Below, in pieces: positions 27,167 to 35,958 of a DNA stretch of 64,000 bases. The position numbers and the translations under genes were made by a program. This stretch comes from Rugamonas rivuli (lineage in GTDB: Bacteria > Pseudomonadota > Gammaproteobacteria > Burkholderiales > Burkholderiaceae_D). The stretch spans positions 496,001-560,000 of the forward strand of contig NZ_WHUF01000004.1 in NCBI RefSeq assembly GCF_009380165.1, written 5' to 3'. The stretch's first letter is position 1; each line of letters begins with the position of its first letter. The notes below the pieces were generated by a model. It did no database searches. It was not told where the DNA came from and worked only from the letters and a program-made list of their open reading frames with translations.

Positions 27167-27193
27167 CAAAACAAGGACAAGAAACGTAGTTGA
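26825..27193 (+). CDS. tandem two-module BrnA-like protein
   Basis: A 122-residue protein made of two copies of the 52-residue module of the preceding gene (residues 9-60 and 63-114) plus a short Lys-rich tail. No ribbon-helix-helix or other DNA-binding segment is visible. The start ATG at 26825 aligns with GTG 26554 of the first copy; in-frame ATGs at 26780 and 26813 have no better ribosome-binding site. It could be a duplicated antitoxin or a decoy that binds BrnT-like toxins; neither is tested. Confidence 0.6.
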   Translation: MKHENISKPYFTQEQVDVAIAATPDHVDDPDCPCDPNNEAEVRTFWSKATMTFPDNHPRQKGPPFSPEEIETIVAAAPDYVDDPDCPYDQTNEAEVIAYWSKAKLVMPGEHQFQQNKDKKRS

Positions 27194-27409
27194 GGACTGT
27201 CCCTAGGCATGGCAACAAACTTGTGGGCTTGGGAGTCAGCTTCGGCAACGTGCCATTTGGTGGGTTACCGAAACTGCCCCCATCCTGCACTCTCCTCATC
27301 TTGCGCCAGCCCCAGCATCAGGGAGTCTGATGACCGAACATTGGGATGCATGACAGCTGAGAACTGTGTAGGAAATTCAGACTGACTTCGCACTCTTTCA
27401 TTCTCACAA

Positions 27410-28177
27410 TCACTTACCATCCGCTGTCGTCTGTTTATGGCTTACCCGTCGGATTTGAGAGGGTTTATATCTAAATGGACCACGCTTATCGTCGAGATGG
27501 GCTTTCATTTCCTGCGTTTGCATAAGGGGATCTGCATCGATAGCTTGTTTGATTTCTGGGTTAAACACCTCAAAAATTAGATCTGGAATTACGTGTAGGT
27601 CTCTAGCCATATCGAGAAGATCGCCGGCCTTGAAATAAATCGTGCTGGTCTTTTCTTGCAAATTTTGCGTATGCGAGTCAGACGTCGAAAACCAGTTCTC
27701 CTTATTTGTCATGTCAGGCGTTGCGCCATTGTGCGCAAGTCTATCGCGGAGAAATTGAATTTCTCCTAGATGAGAAAAAATACGCTCTAACTCTCCAGTT
27801 ACTTTGGGATCTGCATTTGTGACGTTTAAGAGTCTTTTGAATGAATCCCTCATTGACTTGAAGCGCATAGAACCAAGCACAGCACGAACTGCTGCCTTGC
27901 GCTGGAGAGACATTGCAGCATCCTCCTGCCCCCGGCGCTGGGCCGCTGAGTCGTGAAACCACTTGATGCGTTCTTCGTCGGATATAGGGGGCGTATAGTA
28001 TTTGCTTGGAAAAACAGCCTCCTCTAACAAGTTTGAAAGAAGAATATTCAGGACGTTTTCCATTCGTGCATATTCATGAAAGAACTTACCTAGCGACAGG
28101 AAGTAGTCATCCCAGACTGCATCCGGAATGTAGGTCCTAAAGCCTCGGTCTGCATCAGGATCGATTGGTATTGTCAT
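27410..28177 (-). CDS. uncharacterised protein with HEPN-like motif
   Basis: A 255-residue protein with no signal peptide. Its N-terminal helices (FFHEYARMENVLNILLSNLLEE, written here only as the pattern Y-A-x-x-E-x-x-L) and the later FLRDRLAHNG segment (about residue 150) fit the R-x4-H signature of HEPN ribonucleases. HEPN proteins are common toxins in defence and toxin-antitoxin loci, and this gene sits in the same less GC-rich island as the BrnT genes. The fold call is from motif spacing only. It ends about 215 bp from the two-module gene, on the opposite strand. Confidence 0.5.
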   Translation of the reverse strand: MTIPIDPDADRGFRTYIPDAVWDDYFLSLGKFFHEYARMENVLNILLSNLLEEAVFPSKYYTPPISDEERIKWFHDSAAQRRGQEDAAMSLQRKAAVRAVLGSMRFKSMRDSFKRLLNVTNADPKVTGELERIFSHLGEIQFLRDRLAHNGATPDMTNKENWFSTSDSHTQNLQEKTSTIYFKAGDLLDMARDLHVIPDLIFEVFNPEIKQAIDADPLMQTQEMKAHLDDKRGPFRYKPSQIRRVSHKQTTADGK

Positions 28178-28316
28178 GGTTTCCGTTCATTGTTCTGATT
28201 GCTCTTTCAATACCCGCTGTTGGCGCAGGACCAAGGAAAACTATAACTCACATTGCTGCCGCCATCAGTTCTTGACTACTACAGACAACTCCACAATTCC
28301 GGCTAGCGAACACAAA

Positions 28317-30077
28317 TTAAACTGCCTTCTGCGCCGCGATCCATTCGTCCACCACCTGCTCCAGCACCGGCAGCGGCACGTTGCCGGTTTCTAGCACCAC
28401 ATTGTGGAAGGCTTTGATCGAGAACTTGTCGCCCAGCGCTTTCTGCGCCTTGGCGCGCAGGTCGAGGATGCGCATCATGCCGATCTTGTACGCGCAGGCT
28501 TGGCCCGGCATGGCGACATACCGCTCCACTTCCGACGCCGCGATGCCGTAGTCGATGCCCTGCTGGCGCGTCCACTTCATCGCGTGCAGGCCCGTGTCCA
28601 CCACCAGCCGGCGAGCGCGGAACAGTTCCGCATCCAGTTGGCCCAGATGGCCGACCACGTCGCCTTCATACCAGTTGTTCTCCGCCGCCAGCTGCTCCGC
28701 ATACAAGGCCCAGCCCTCGCCATACGCCGAGCCCACAGCGAATACACGGTCCCTGCGATAGCGCGGCAGCTTGTCGTTCTCCTGCTGCAGCGCGACCTGG
28801 AAGTGGTGGCCCGGCACGCCCTCGTGATACACCAGCGTACGCATGCCGACGATGCGGAACTCAGGCCCCGGCATCGGCGCCCAGAAGATGCCCGGCCGCG
28901 TGCCATCCTTGGCCGGCCCCGTGTAATGGGCCGCAGCCGTCTTCTCGGTGAACGAAGGCTCGCGCTTGACCACCACCGGCGCCTTCGGCACCACATCGAA
29001 CAGCTCCTTCGCGCGCGCCTCTGCATCGCGCAGGACGCTGTCGTAGCGCGCCAACAGCGCCGGACGCGGATCGGCTTCCTTCGGCTGCGAATCCTTCTCC
29101 AGTTGCGCCATGCGCTCCTTGATCGTGCCGGTGCTATAGCCCAGCGACGCCAGCAAACCATCCATCTCCTTCTCGATGCGCGCCACTTCCTGCAAGCCGA
29201 TGTTGTGGATCTGCTCCGGCGTGTAATCGCTGGACGTCATCTGCTTGAGCAGCAGCGCGTAGGCCTTGTCGCCATTGGGCAGGCGCCACAGGCCGGCGTC
29301 GTTGGTGGTACGCGGTAGCTGCTCCTGCAGCATCGCGCGGGCGCGCTGGAATACCGGGATGATGGACTGGCCGACGATCACCTCGGCCGCCGCCGCAAAC
29401 TTCGCCTGCTGTTCCGGCGACACGTCCTGCAAACTGCTCATGCGCTGCTTCAGCGTGGCGACAAACACATTGCTCTCCGGCGTGCCATCAAGGAAGCGGT
29501 CCAGCTGCCCGATCGAGGACTGCGTCAAAAAGGTCGGCATCAGGATGCCACGGCCTGCCGCGCCACGCGCCTGCATGATGCCGGTGTCCATCTTGCCGGC
29601 CACCGCCTTCAGCCGCACCAAGTAGTTCTCGACATCGCGCCGGTTACGGATCGGGTGCGCCTGCGTCAGGAAGTTCACCAGCTGCACATGCAGGCCGCCG
29701 AACTGGTTGAAGACGAAGTTGTAGTCCATGTAGGGCCACGCATCCACCGTCCCCTGCAAGTTCCAGCCTATGCTGGCGGCGCTGGCGCGCTGCTGCGGCG
29801 TCAATGCCTGCTGGTCGATCTTCGCCAACTGCGCCAATGCGGTCTTGGCCGCGGCCACTTCGCCGGCGCGGTGGACGATGGTGTTGGGCGTGAGCTTGCG
29901 GTCTAACTGGTCCTGCTCCTTGCCGCTGAAATACTGCTTCTGCGTGGCCTGCTCAGGATCGTTGCGCACCTTGGCGTTGGCGACCTTGTCGGCCCAGCTA
30001 TCGAAGCTGACGCCATGCGCAGCAAGGGTGAACGACGCGCCGGCAAGCAGCGAAATGAATCTGGTTGAAGTATGCAT
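28317..30077 (-). CDS. DUF885 family exported protein, metallopeptidase-like
   Basis: A 586-residue protein with a signal peptide (MHTSTRFISLLAGASFTLAAHG). The DUF885 core is clear, including the putative zinc site YHEGVPGHHFQ near residue 422 and EGWALYAEQL downstream, a glutamate often part of the site. The fold is related to gluzincin peptidases. It should act in the periplasm. Substrate is unknown. It lies alone, 42 bp downstream of the queG stop. Confidence 0.85.
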   Translation of the reverse strand: MHTSTRFISLLAGASFTLAAHGVSFDSWADKVANAKVRNDPEQATQKQYFSGKEQDQLDRKLTPNTIVHRAGEVAAAKTALAQLAKIDQQALTPQQRASAASIGWNLQGTVDAWPYMDYNFVFNQFGGLHVQLVNFLTQAHPIRNRRDVENYLVRLKAVAGKMDTGIMQARGAAGRGILMPTFLTQSSIGQLDRFLDGTPESNVFVATLKQRMSSLQDVSPEQQAKFAAAAEVIVGQSIIPVFQRARAMLQEQLPRTTNDAGLWRLPNGDKAYALLLKQMTSSDYTPEQIHNIGLQEVARIEKEMDGLLASLGYSTGTIKERMAQLEKDSQPKEADPRPALLARYDSVLRDAEARAKELFDVVPKAPVVVKREPSFTEKTAAAHYTGPAKDGTRPGIFWAPMPGPEFRIVGMRTLVYHEGVPGHHFQVALQQENDKLPRYRRDRVFAVGSAYGEGWALYAEQLAAENNWYEGDVVGHLGQLDAELFRARRLVVDTGLHAMKWTRQQGIDYGIAASEVERYVAMPGQACAYKIGMMRILDLRAKAQKALGDKFSIKAFHNVVLETGNVPLPVLEQVVDEWIAAQKAV

Positions 30078-30119
30078 GGACGTGGGCCTCGTGGAAGAAC
30101 CGCACGAGTGTAGCGCAGT

Positions 30120-31220
30120 TCAAGCGTGGCAGGCCAGCGCCCATTCGACGTGCTCGCGCACCAGTTCCGACGGATGCTCGCGACGCGCCATCAACGCCGC
30201 CACGATCGCCGCATCGCCCTTGGCGCCGGCCGCCGCCGCATTGCCCAGGCCTACCGCGATATTGCGCAGCCATCGCTCATGGCCTATACGGCGTATCGGA
30301 CTGCCTTCCATCTTGCGGTTGAATTCTTCCTCGGTCCACGCGAACAGTTCGACCATCGAGGCGCTGCCCAGGCCATGGCGTTCGTCGAAGTCCGGCAGCA
30401 CCGCGCGCTGCGCGAACTTGTTCCATGGGCAGGCAGTCTGGCAGTCGTCGCAGCCGTAGACGCGGTTGCCGATCAGCGGCCGCATCTCCAGCGGGATCGC
30501 GCTTTTCAATTCGATGGTCAGGTAGGACACGCAACGCCGCGCATCCAGCTTGCCCGGCCCGAGGATGGCCTGGGTCGGGCAGATGTCGATGCACGCCGAG
30601 CACTGGCCGCAATGGCGGCCGGTCGGCTCGTCCACCGGCAGCGGCAGGTCGACCAGGAACTCGCCCATGAAGAACATCGAGCCGGCGGTACGCGACAGCA
30701 GCAAGGTGTGCTTGCCGCGCCATCCCAGGCCGGCCTTCTCCGCCAGCGGCAGCTCCATCACCGGCGCCGAGTCGGTGAAGACGCGGTAGCCGAAGTCGCC
30801 AATCTCCGCCTTGACCTTGTCGGCCAGCTGCTGCAGGCGGGCGCGCAGCACCTTGTGATAGTCCCTGCCCCGCGCATAGACCGAGATGACGGCCGCGCCG
30901 GGATCGGCCAGCCGCGCCGCCTCGCGCTCGCGCCAATCGTTGTCGCCGCCGGTTTCCGTGTCCCTCGGCAGATAGTTCATGCGGGCGCTGACCACGCGGA
31001 TGGTGCCCGGCACCAGCTCTGCCGGACGGGCGCGCATCATGCCGTGGGTGGCCATATAGTCCATTTCACCGTGCATGCCGGCGTCCAGCCACGCCTGCAG
31101 GCCGGCCTCGGCGTGACTGAGGTCGATGTCGGTAATGCGGATTTCGGCGAAGCCCAGCTCCACACCCCAGCGCTTGATGCTGAGGGCAAGTTCGGCTAAA
31201 TTGGTTTCTGACAGGGACAT
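30120..31220 (-). CDS. queG: epoxyqueuosine reductase QueG
   Basis: Catalyses the last step of queuosine synthesis in tRNA, reducing epoxyqueuosine with cobalamin and two [4Fe-4S] clusters. The start ATG at 31218-31220 gives 366 residues. Cluster motifs are CGQCSACIDICP (about residues 193-204) and CDDCQTACPW (about 243-252). A C-terminal HEAT-like helical repeat follows. It is divergent from tsaE, 57 bp away, preserving the queG/tsaE neighbourhood of many proteobacteria. Confidence 0.94.
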   Translation of the reverse strand: MSLSETNLAELALSIKRWGVELGFAEIRITDIDLSHAEAGLQAWLDAGMHGEMDYMATHGMMRARPAELVPGTIRVVSARMNYLPRDTETGGDNDWREREAARLADPGAAVISVYARGRDYHKVLRARLQQLADKVKAEIGDFGYRVFTDSAPVMELPLAEKAGLGWRGKHTLLLSRTAGSMFFMGEFLVDLPLPVDEPTGRHCGQCSACIDICPTQAILGPGKLDARRCVSYLTIELKSAIPLEMRPLIGNRVYGCDDCQTACPWNKFAQRAVLPDFDERHGLGSASMVELFAWTEEEFNRKMEGSPIRRIGHERWLRNIAVGLGNAAAAGAKGDAAIVAALMARREHPSELVREHVEWALACHA

Positions 31221-31277
31221 CGGTAGCAGGTGGCGGTTACAATGGCTGGCGATCCAACCAACACGACATTCTAATTG

Positions 31278-31763
31278 ATGCAGCACTTCCAAGCCCATCT
31301 CCACGACGAAGCCGGCACCGCCGCCCTGGGCGCGGCCCTGGCGCGCGCCATCTCGCCCGGCCTGGTGATCTACCTGCACGGCGACCTGGGGGCCGGCAAA
31401 ACCGCCCTCACCCGCGCCCTGCTGCACGCCGCCGGCCATGTGGGCACGGTCAAAAGCCCGACCTACACCTTGTCCGAACCGTATGCGATCCAGCTCGACG
31501 GCCGCAGCGTCAGCGTGATCCATTTCGACTTGTACCGCATGGGCAGCCCGGAGGAATTCCTCGACGCCGGCTTCCGTGAGGACTTCAACGGCGACAACAT
31601 CTGCATCGTCGAATGGCCCGAAAAGGCCGACCGCGTGCTGCCTGCCGCCGATATCAACCTGTTCCTGACCGTGGCCGGCAACGGCCGTGATGTAGAATTG
31701 CAGGCGTCCACCGCCCTGGGTAACTCATGTCTTCAACGCCTCAAATTCGCCCCCAACATGTGA
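31278..31763 (+). CDS. tsaE: tRNA threonylcarbamoyladenosine ATPase TsaE
   Basis: A 161-residue ATPase that supports the TsaBD complex in t6A synthesis. The P-loop GDLGAGKT is at about residues 35-42, followed by KSPTYTLSEPY and HFDLYRM (switch and Asp/Tyr motifs) and EWPEKAD. ATG at 31278 is chosen over the TTG one codon upstream. The end overlaps the start of amiC by 37 bases. Confidence 0.93.
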   Translation: MQHFQAHLHDEAGTAALGAALARAISPGLVIYLHGDLGAGKTALTRALLHAAGHVGTVKSPTYTLSEPYAIQLDGRSVSVIHFDLYRMGSPEEFLDAGFREDFNGDNICIVEWPEKADRVLPAADINLFLTVAGNGRDVELQASTALGNSCLQRLKFAPNM

Positions 31764-33187
31764 ACAAGGGTGCTGTCTCGCGCCGCACCGTCCTCAAGGC
31801 CGGCGCCACACTGCTGCTTTCCGTGCTGGCCCCGGTGCGCGCCTACGCCGCGCAAATCCTGGCGGTGCGGGTATGGCCGGCGGAGGACTACACCCGCGTC
31901 ACGCTGGAAAACGACGCCGCGCTCAAGGCCACGCACTTCATCGTCAAGGACCCGGAACGCATGGTGGTCGACATCGAAGGCCTGGAGCTGAATCCCACGC
32001 TCAAAAGCCTGGTCGCCAAGATCCAGTCCAACGATCCGTACATCAAGCAGGTGCGCGTGGGCCAGAACCGGCCCAACGTGGTGCGCCTGGTGTTCGACCT
32101 GAAGGAAGAAATCAAGCCGCAGGTGTTCACGCTGGCCCCGGCCGGCAACTACAAACACCGTTTGATCTTCGACCTGTATCCGGTCAAGGCGGCCGATCCG
32201 ATCGCCGCGATGATCGAAAAAGGCGACTGGTCGGGCGACGGCAAGACGCCGCCGTCCAGCGCGGCCGCCGCCGGCAGCGCGCCGAAAGGCGATATGCCGC
32301 CGCTCAAACCGGGCGAGGCGCAGGCGGCGGCACAAGCCCCGCAAACGCCGCAGGCGCAGCTGGAAGCGCTCAAGCCGGACACCAAGGCCGATCCGCGCGC
32401 GGAACTGAAGAACGAACTGAAAACGGCCGAGGCCCAGACCCGCGCCGCCGAAAAGGTCGACAAGAACGGCAAGCTGGTACGCATGCTGACCGTGGTGCTG
32501 GACCCCGGCCACGGCGGCGAAGACCCCGGCGCATCGGGCAAGAACGGCAGCCGCGAGAAGGATATCGTGCTCTCCATCGCCAAGCGCCTGAAGGCCAGGA
32601 TCGAGGAATTCCCGAATATGCGCGTGATGCTCACGCGTGACGGCGACTACTTCGTACCGCTCGGCACCCGCGTGGAAAAAGCCCGCAAGGTGCAGGCCGA
32701 CCTGTTCGTCTCCATCCACGCCGACGCCTTCGTGCAGCCCACCGCGCGCGGCTCGTCGGTGTTCGTGCTGTCGGAAAAAGGCGCCAGCTCGACGGCGGCG
32801 CGCTGGCTGGCGGACAAGGAAAACCTGGCCGACACCATCGGCGGCGTCAACGTCAAGACCCAGGACCGGCAACTGGCCAGCGTGCTGCTGGACCTGTCAA
32901 CCACCGCGCAGATCAACGATTCCCTCAGGCTGGGCAAGTCGGTGCTGGGCGAGATCGGCGGCATCAACCGCCTGCACAAAGGCTCGGTCGAGCAGGCCGG
33001 CTTCGCGGTGCTAAAGGCGCCGGACATTCCGTCGATCCTGATCGAAACCGCCTTCATCTCCAACCCGGAAGAGGAAGCCAAGCTGCTCGACGACGGCTAC
33101 CAGAACCAATTGGCCGATGCCATCGTCAAAGGCATACGGCGTTATTTCGCAAAAAACCCACCGCTGGCAAAGAACCGGCTGACTTAA
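31727..33187 (+). CDS. amiC: N-acetylmuramoyl-L-alanine amidase AmiC
   Basis: A 486-residue periplasmic cell-wall hydrolase. The Tat-type signal has SRRTVLK (about residues 18-24) before a hydrophobic stretch. An AMIN domain (about 45-150) targets it to the septum. A Pro/Ala/Lys-rich linker leads to the Amidase_3 catalytic domain (about 250-480), with zinc ligands in DPGHGGEDPGA (His, Glu), SIHAD (His) and a catalytic Glu in IETAFISN. It should be activated by an EnvC/NlpD-type factor. Confidence 0.93.
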   Translation: MSSTPQIRPQHVNKGAVSRRTVLKAGATLLLSVLAPVRAYAAQILAVRVWPAEDYTRVTLENDAALKATHFIVKDPERMVVDIEGLELNPTLKSLVAKIQSNDPYIKQVRVGQNRPNVVRLVFDLKEEIKPQVFTLAPAGNYKHRLIFDLYPVKAADPIAAMIEKGDWSGDGKTPPSSAAAAGSAPKGDMPPLKPGEAQAAAQAPQTPQAQLEALKPDTKADPRAELKNELKTAEAQTRAAEKVDKNGKLVRMLTVVLDPGHGGEDPGASGKNGSREKDIVLSIAKRLKARIEEFPNMRVMLTRDGDYFVPLGTRVEKARKVQADLFVSIHADAFVQPTARGSSVFVLSEKGASSTAARWLADKENLADTIGGVNVKTQDRQLASVLLDLSTTAQINDSLRLGKSVLGEIGGINRLHKGSVEQAGFAVLKAPDIPSILIETAFISNPEEEAKLLDDGYQNQLADAIVKGIRRYFAKNPPLAKNRLT

Positions 33188-33202
33188 ACAAACGGGAGAG
33201 AC

Positions 33203-34045
33203 ATGGCTGTAGTAACGACGACGGAATACGGCGCACTGCCGGCAATTCAAATCACGGCGGCCGACGGCAGCCAGGCGACGGTATCGCTGTTCGGCGCCCA
33301 CCTGCTATCGTGGAAGACCGGCGACGGCAAGGAGCGCATGTTCGTCAGCGCGCAGACGCCGCTGGACGGCAGCAAGGCCATACGCGGCGGCGTGCCGGTG
33401 ATCTTCCCGCAGTTTAATGTGCGCGGCCCCGGCCTGCGCCACGGCTTCGCCCGCGTCAGTACCTGGCACCTGACCGCCAGCGGCGGCGACGGCGGCCAGT
33501 CCTTCCTCGAATTCAGCCTGAATCAAAACGACCTGGCGCCGGACCACGCGCAAGCCTGGCCGCACGCCTTCGAACTGACGCTGCGCTTCACGCTGCACGG
33601 CGACTCGATCGACGCGCGCTTCACCGTGCATAACACCGGAGCGCAAGCCTTCCCGTTCGGCGTGGCGCTGCACACCTACTACGATGTGGGTCACCTGGCC
33701 GCGACCAGCATCAGCGGCCTGCAGCACGTGCGCTACACCGATCATCACCAGAACACGCGGGAGCAGGAACATCCGGCGCTGCACTTCACCGAAAAGCACG
33801 ACCGCATGTACCAGTCCACGCCGGCGCTGACGCTGAACACGGCCAATGCCACGCTGCGCCTGGAGCAGCATGGCTACGATAACTGGGTGGTGTGGAATCC
33901 GGGCGAGGATGATGCCAAGGCGCTGGTGGACCTGGCGGATGAGGAGTATCTGCGCTTCGTCTGCATCGAACCGGCGCGCATCGACCAGCAGCAGCTGGAT
34001 GCCGGCGCCACCTGGACCGGCAGCCACCGCATCACAGCGGACTAG
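33203..34045 (+). CDS. D-hexose-6-phosphate mutarotase (YeaD-like)
   Basis: A 280-residue aldose-1-epimerase fold enzyme. Conserved pieces include GAHLLSWKTGDG, RGGVPVIFPQF, RHGFARVSTWHL (catalytic His) and CIEPARI near the end (catalytic Glu). It interconverts anomers of hexose 6-phosphates in the cytoplasm. It starts 16 bases after amiC on the same strand and may be cotranscribed. Confidence 0.9.
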   Translation: MAVVTTTEYGALPAIQITAADGSQATVSLFGAHLLSWKTGDGKERMFVSAQTPLDGSKAIRGGVPVIFPQFNVRGPGLRHGFARVSTWHLTASGGDGGQSFLEFSLNQNDLAPDHAQAWPHAFELTLRFTLHGDSIDARFTVHNTGAQAFPFGVALHTYYDVGHLAATSISGLQHVRYTDHHQNTREQEHPALHFTEKHDRMYQSTPALTLNTANATLRLEQHGYDNWVVWNPGEDDAKALVDLADEEYLRFVCIEPARIDQQQLDAGATWTGSHRITAD

Positions 34046-35073
34046 TTAGATTCTTTGACGATCCGGCCGGAACCCGGCTGGATCGGCCGCGCGTTCAGTG
34101 GATAGAGGCGGCTGAACAGCGCCATCTGCGCCGGCGAGGCTTGCACCGGCTCTTTCATCACCAGCCACAGCACGCCCTCGGTGCACGGCGGCGTGGTCAG
34201 GGAGCCCATGAAGGTGAAGTAGTCGCGGCGCGCCGGGATCAGGTCCAGCGGATCGAGCACGGTCGATGGCGCCAGCGTTTCCAGCTTCTCCAGCGGCAGG
34301 TTGTTCCACACCGTCTGGATCACCGGCTGCGGCTTGCCTCGCTCCAGCAGCAGCGCCAGCACGGCCAGCTTGCCTTCGCCGTCCTTGTGCACCAGGTGCA
34401 CCACCATCTCATAACCCTTGCCGTTGACGCGCTCTTCCGACGGACGGTGGAAGTGGAACTGGATCAGCTCATACATCCGGTTGTTCACCGTCAGGAAATT
34501 GCCGCCGCTGAGCATGACCTGCACCGTGTGGCCGTTGTCGGTGACGTTGAACGAGGATGGGTGATAGTCGAAGGTGATCTGCTCCAGCTCCACCTTCATG
34601 CCGTCGCGGATATCGATCGGCGACTGGCGGTTGCCGGTGCTGCACTTGGACCATTCAGGATTGATCTTGCCCCAGTTGGCCGGGCCGTTCTCGCCCTCGT
34701 ACGACCAGTGGTTGCTGTACACCTTGGGCGCAGGCGGCGTGGCGGCGGCGACCTTCTTGGCCTTGGCCGCAGCGGCCGCGCGGGCCTGCTGGTTGGCCCG
34801 CATGATGGCCAGGCGGGCCGCGATCTTGGCCGACAGGTCGGCTTCCGCCTCGGCTTCGCGTTCGCGCTCGGTCAGCTTGCGGGTCGGGGAGGAGGAAGAA
34901 GCGGATGCCGAAGCGCTGGAAGAACCAGGGCTGCTCGGACGGATGGACGCGATCGACCCCGTGCCAGCACCCGCCACCGCCGATTTCGTCGATGGCGAAA
35001 TCAGCGGGTCGTTTGCAGCGCTGGCGGCCGTGATGGCGCAGCAGCAGGCAATGAGGGTGAGGAGAGTACGCAT
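34042..35073 (-). CDS. alpha-class carbonic anhydrase, periplasmic
   Basis: A 343-residue secreted enzyme that hydrates CO2. A signal peptide (about 20 residues) is followed by an unusual Ser/Ala-rich and then charged linker of some 90 residues. The catalytic domain (about 115-340) has the zinc histidines in QFHFHRPSEE and VVHLVH, the QSPIDI motif and the SLTTPPCTEGV loop. Alpha carbonic anhydrases of bacteria are usually near 250 residues, so the linker accounts for the extra length. Confidence 0.93.
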   Translation of the reverse strand: MRTLLTLIACCCAITAASAANDPLISPSTKSAVAGAGTGSIASIRPSSPGSSSASASASSSSPTRKLTEREREAEAEADLSAKIAARLAIMRANQQARAAAAAKAKKVAAATPPAPKVYSNHWSYEGENGPANWGKINPEWSKCSTGNRQSPIDIRDGMKVELEQITFDYHPSSFNVTDNGHTVQVMLSGGNFLTVNNRMYELIQFHFHRPSEERVNGKGYEMVVHLVHKDGEGKLAVLALLLERGKPQPVIQTVWNNLPLEKLETLAPSTVLDPLDLIPARRDYFTFMGSLTTPPCTEGVLWLVMKEPVQASPAQMALFSRLYPLNARPIQPGSGRIVKESN

Positions 35074-35177
35074 GGATATCCAGAAGGTAAGAATTACATA
35101 CTGGTATACGGATGCATTTGGGCAAAACTTGAGCGGACTCGGCCTCGCAGACGGTATTTATTTGCGTTTCAGCACTC

Positions 35178-35822
35178 TTAGCGGCCCAGCATGCGGCGCG
35201 ACAGCTTCCACATGCCGCCCAGCGCCATCGGCACCACGGCCACGCCGACGCCGACCAGGACGATCTCGGTCAGGTGTTCGCGGACGATGGCGATATTGCC
35301 GAAGAAGTAGCCAGCCGTGGTCAGCAGTACCACCCACAGCACGGCGCCGGTGATGTTGTACATCTGGAAGCGGGCATGGGTCATGTCCGACACGCCGGCC
35401 ACGAACGGGGCGAAGGTACGCACCACCGGCACGAAGCGCGCCAGCACGATGGTCTTGCCGCCGTGTTTTTCAAAGAATTCGTGGGTGCGGCGCAGCGCGT
35501 CCTTGTTGAGCCAGCGGTAGTCGTGGGTGAACACGCGCTGCCCGATGGCCTCGCCTATCCAATAGTTGAGCGTGTTGCCCGTGACGGCGGCCGTAATCAG
35601 CAGCAGCATCAGCAGGGCCAGATTCATTTCGCCCAGCGCGCACAGGGCGCCGGCAATGAACAGCAGCGTGTCGCCAGGGAAGAAGAACAGCACCACCAGG
35701 CCGGTTTCGCAGAAGATGATCGCGAACAGCACGGCGTAGACCAAGGTTCCGTATTGCTGAATCAGCACTTCCAGTGTTTTGTCGACATGAAGGATCATGT
35801 CAAAAAATTGCATAAAATCCAT
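35178..35822 (-). CDS. DedA-family membrane protein
   Basis: A 214-residue inner-membrane protein of the DedA/VTT family, which includes lipid scramblases and helps membrane-potential maintenance. The motif FPGDTLLFIAGAL lies near residue 49, and ARFVPVVRTFAPFVAGVSDM (about 115-134) holds the conserved arginines. Five or six hydrophobic helices are visible. No operon partner is apparent. Confidence 0.9.
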   Translation of the reverse strand: MDFMQFFDMILHVDKTLEVLIQQYGTLVYAVLFAIIFCETGLVVLFFFPGDTLLFIAGALCALGEMNLALLMLLLITAAVTGNTLNYWIGEAIGQRVFTHDYRWLNKDALRRTHEFFEKHGGKTIVLARFVPVVRTFAPFVAGVSDMTHARFQMYNITGAVLWVVLLTTAGYFFGNIAIVREHLTEIVLVGVGVAVVPMALGGMWKLSRRMLGR

Positions 35823-35958
35823 ATTCTTCCCATAAAGTCTGCGCCGGAATCATACACCACCCCGGCCCCGGTGGCAGAAGTTTCCAGACCTCCGATAACC
35901 ATTTACAATCGCCCGACCGCCCGCAACAAGCGGATGCGACCAACCAAGGAGATAATGG

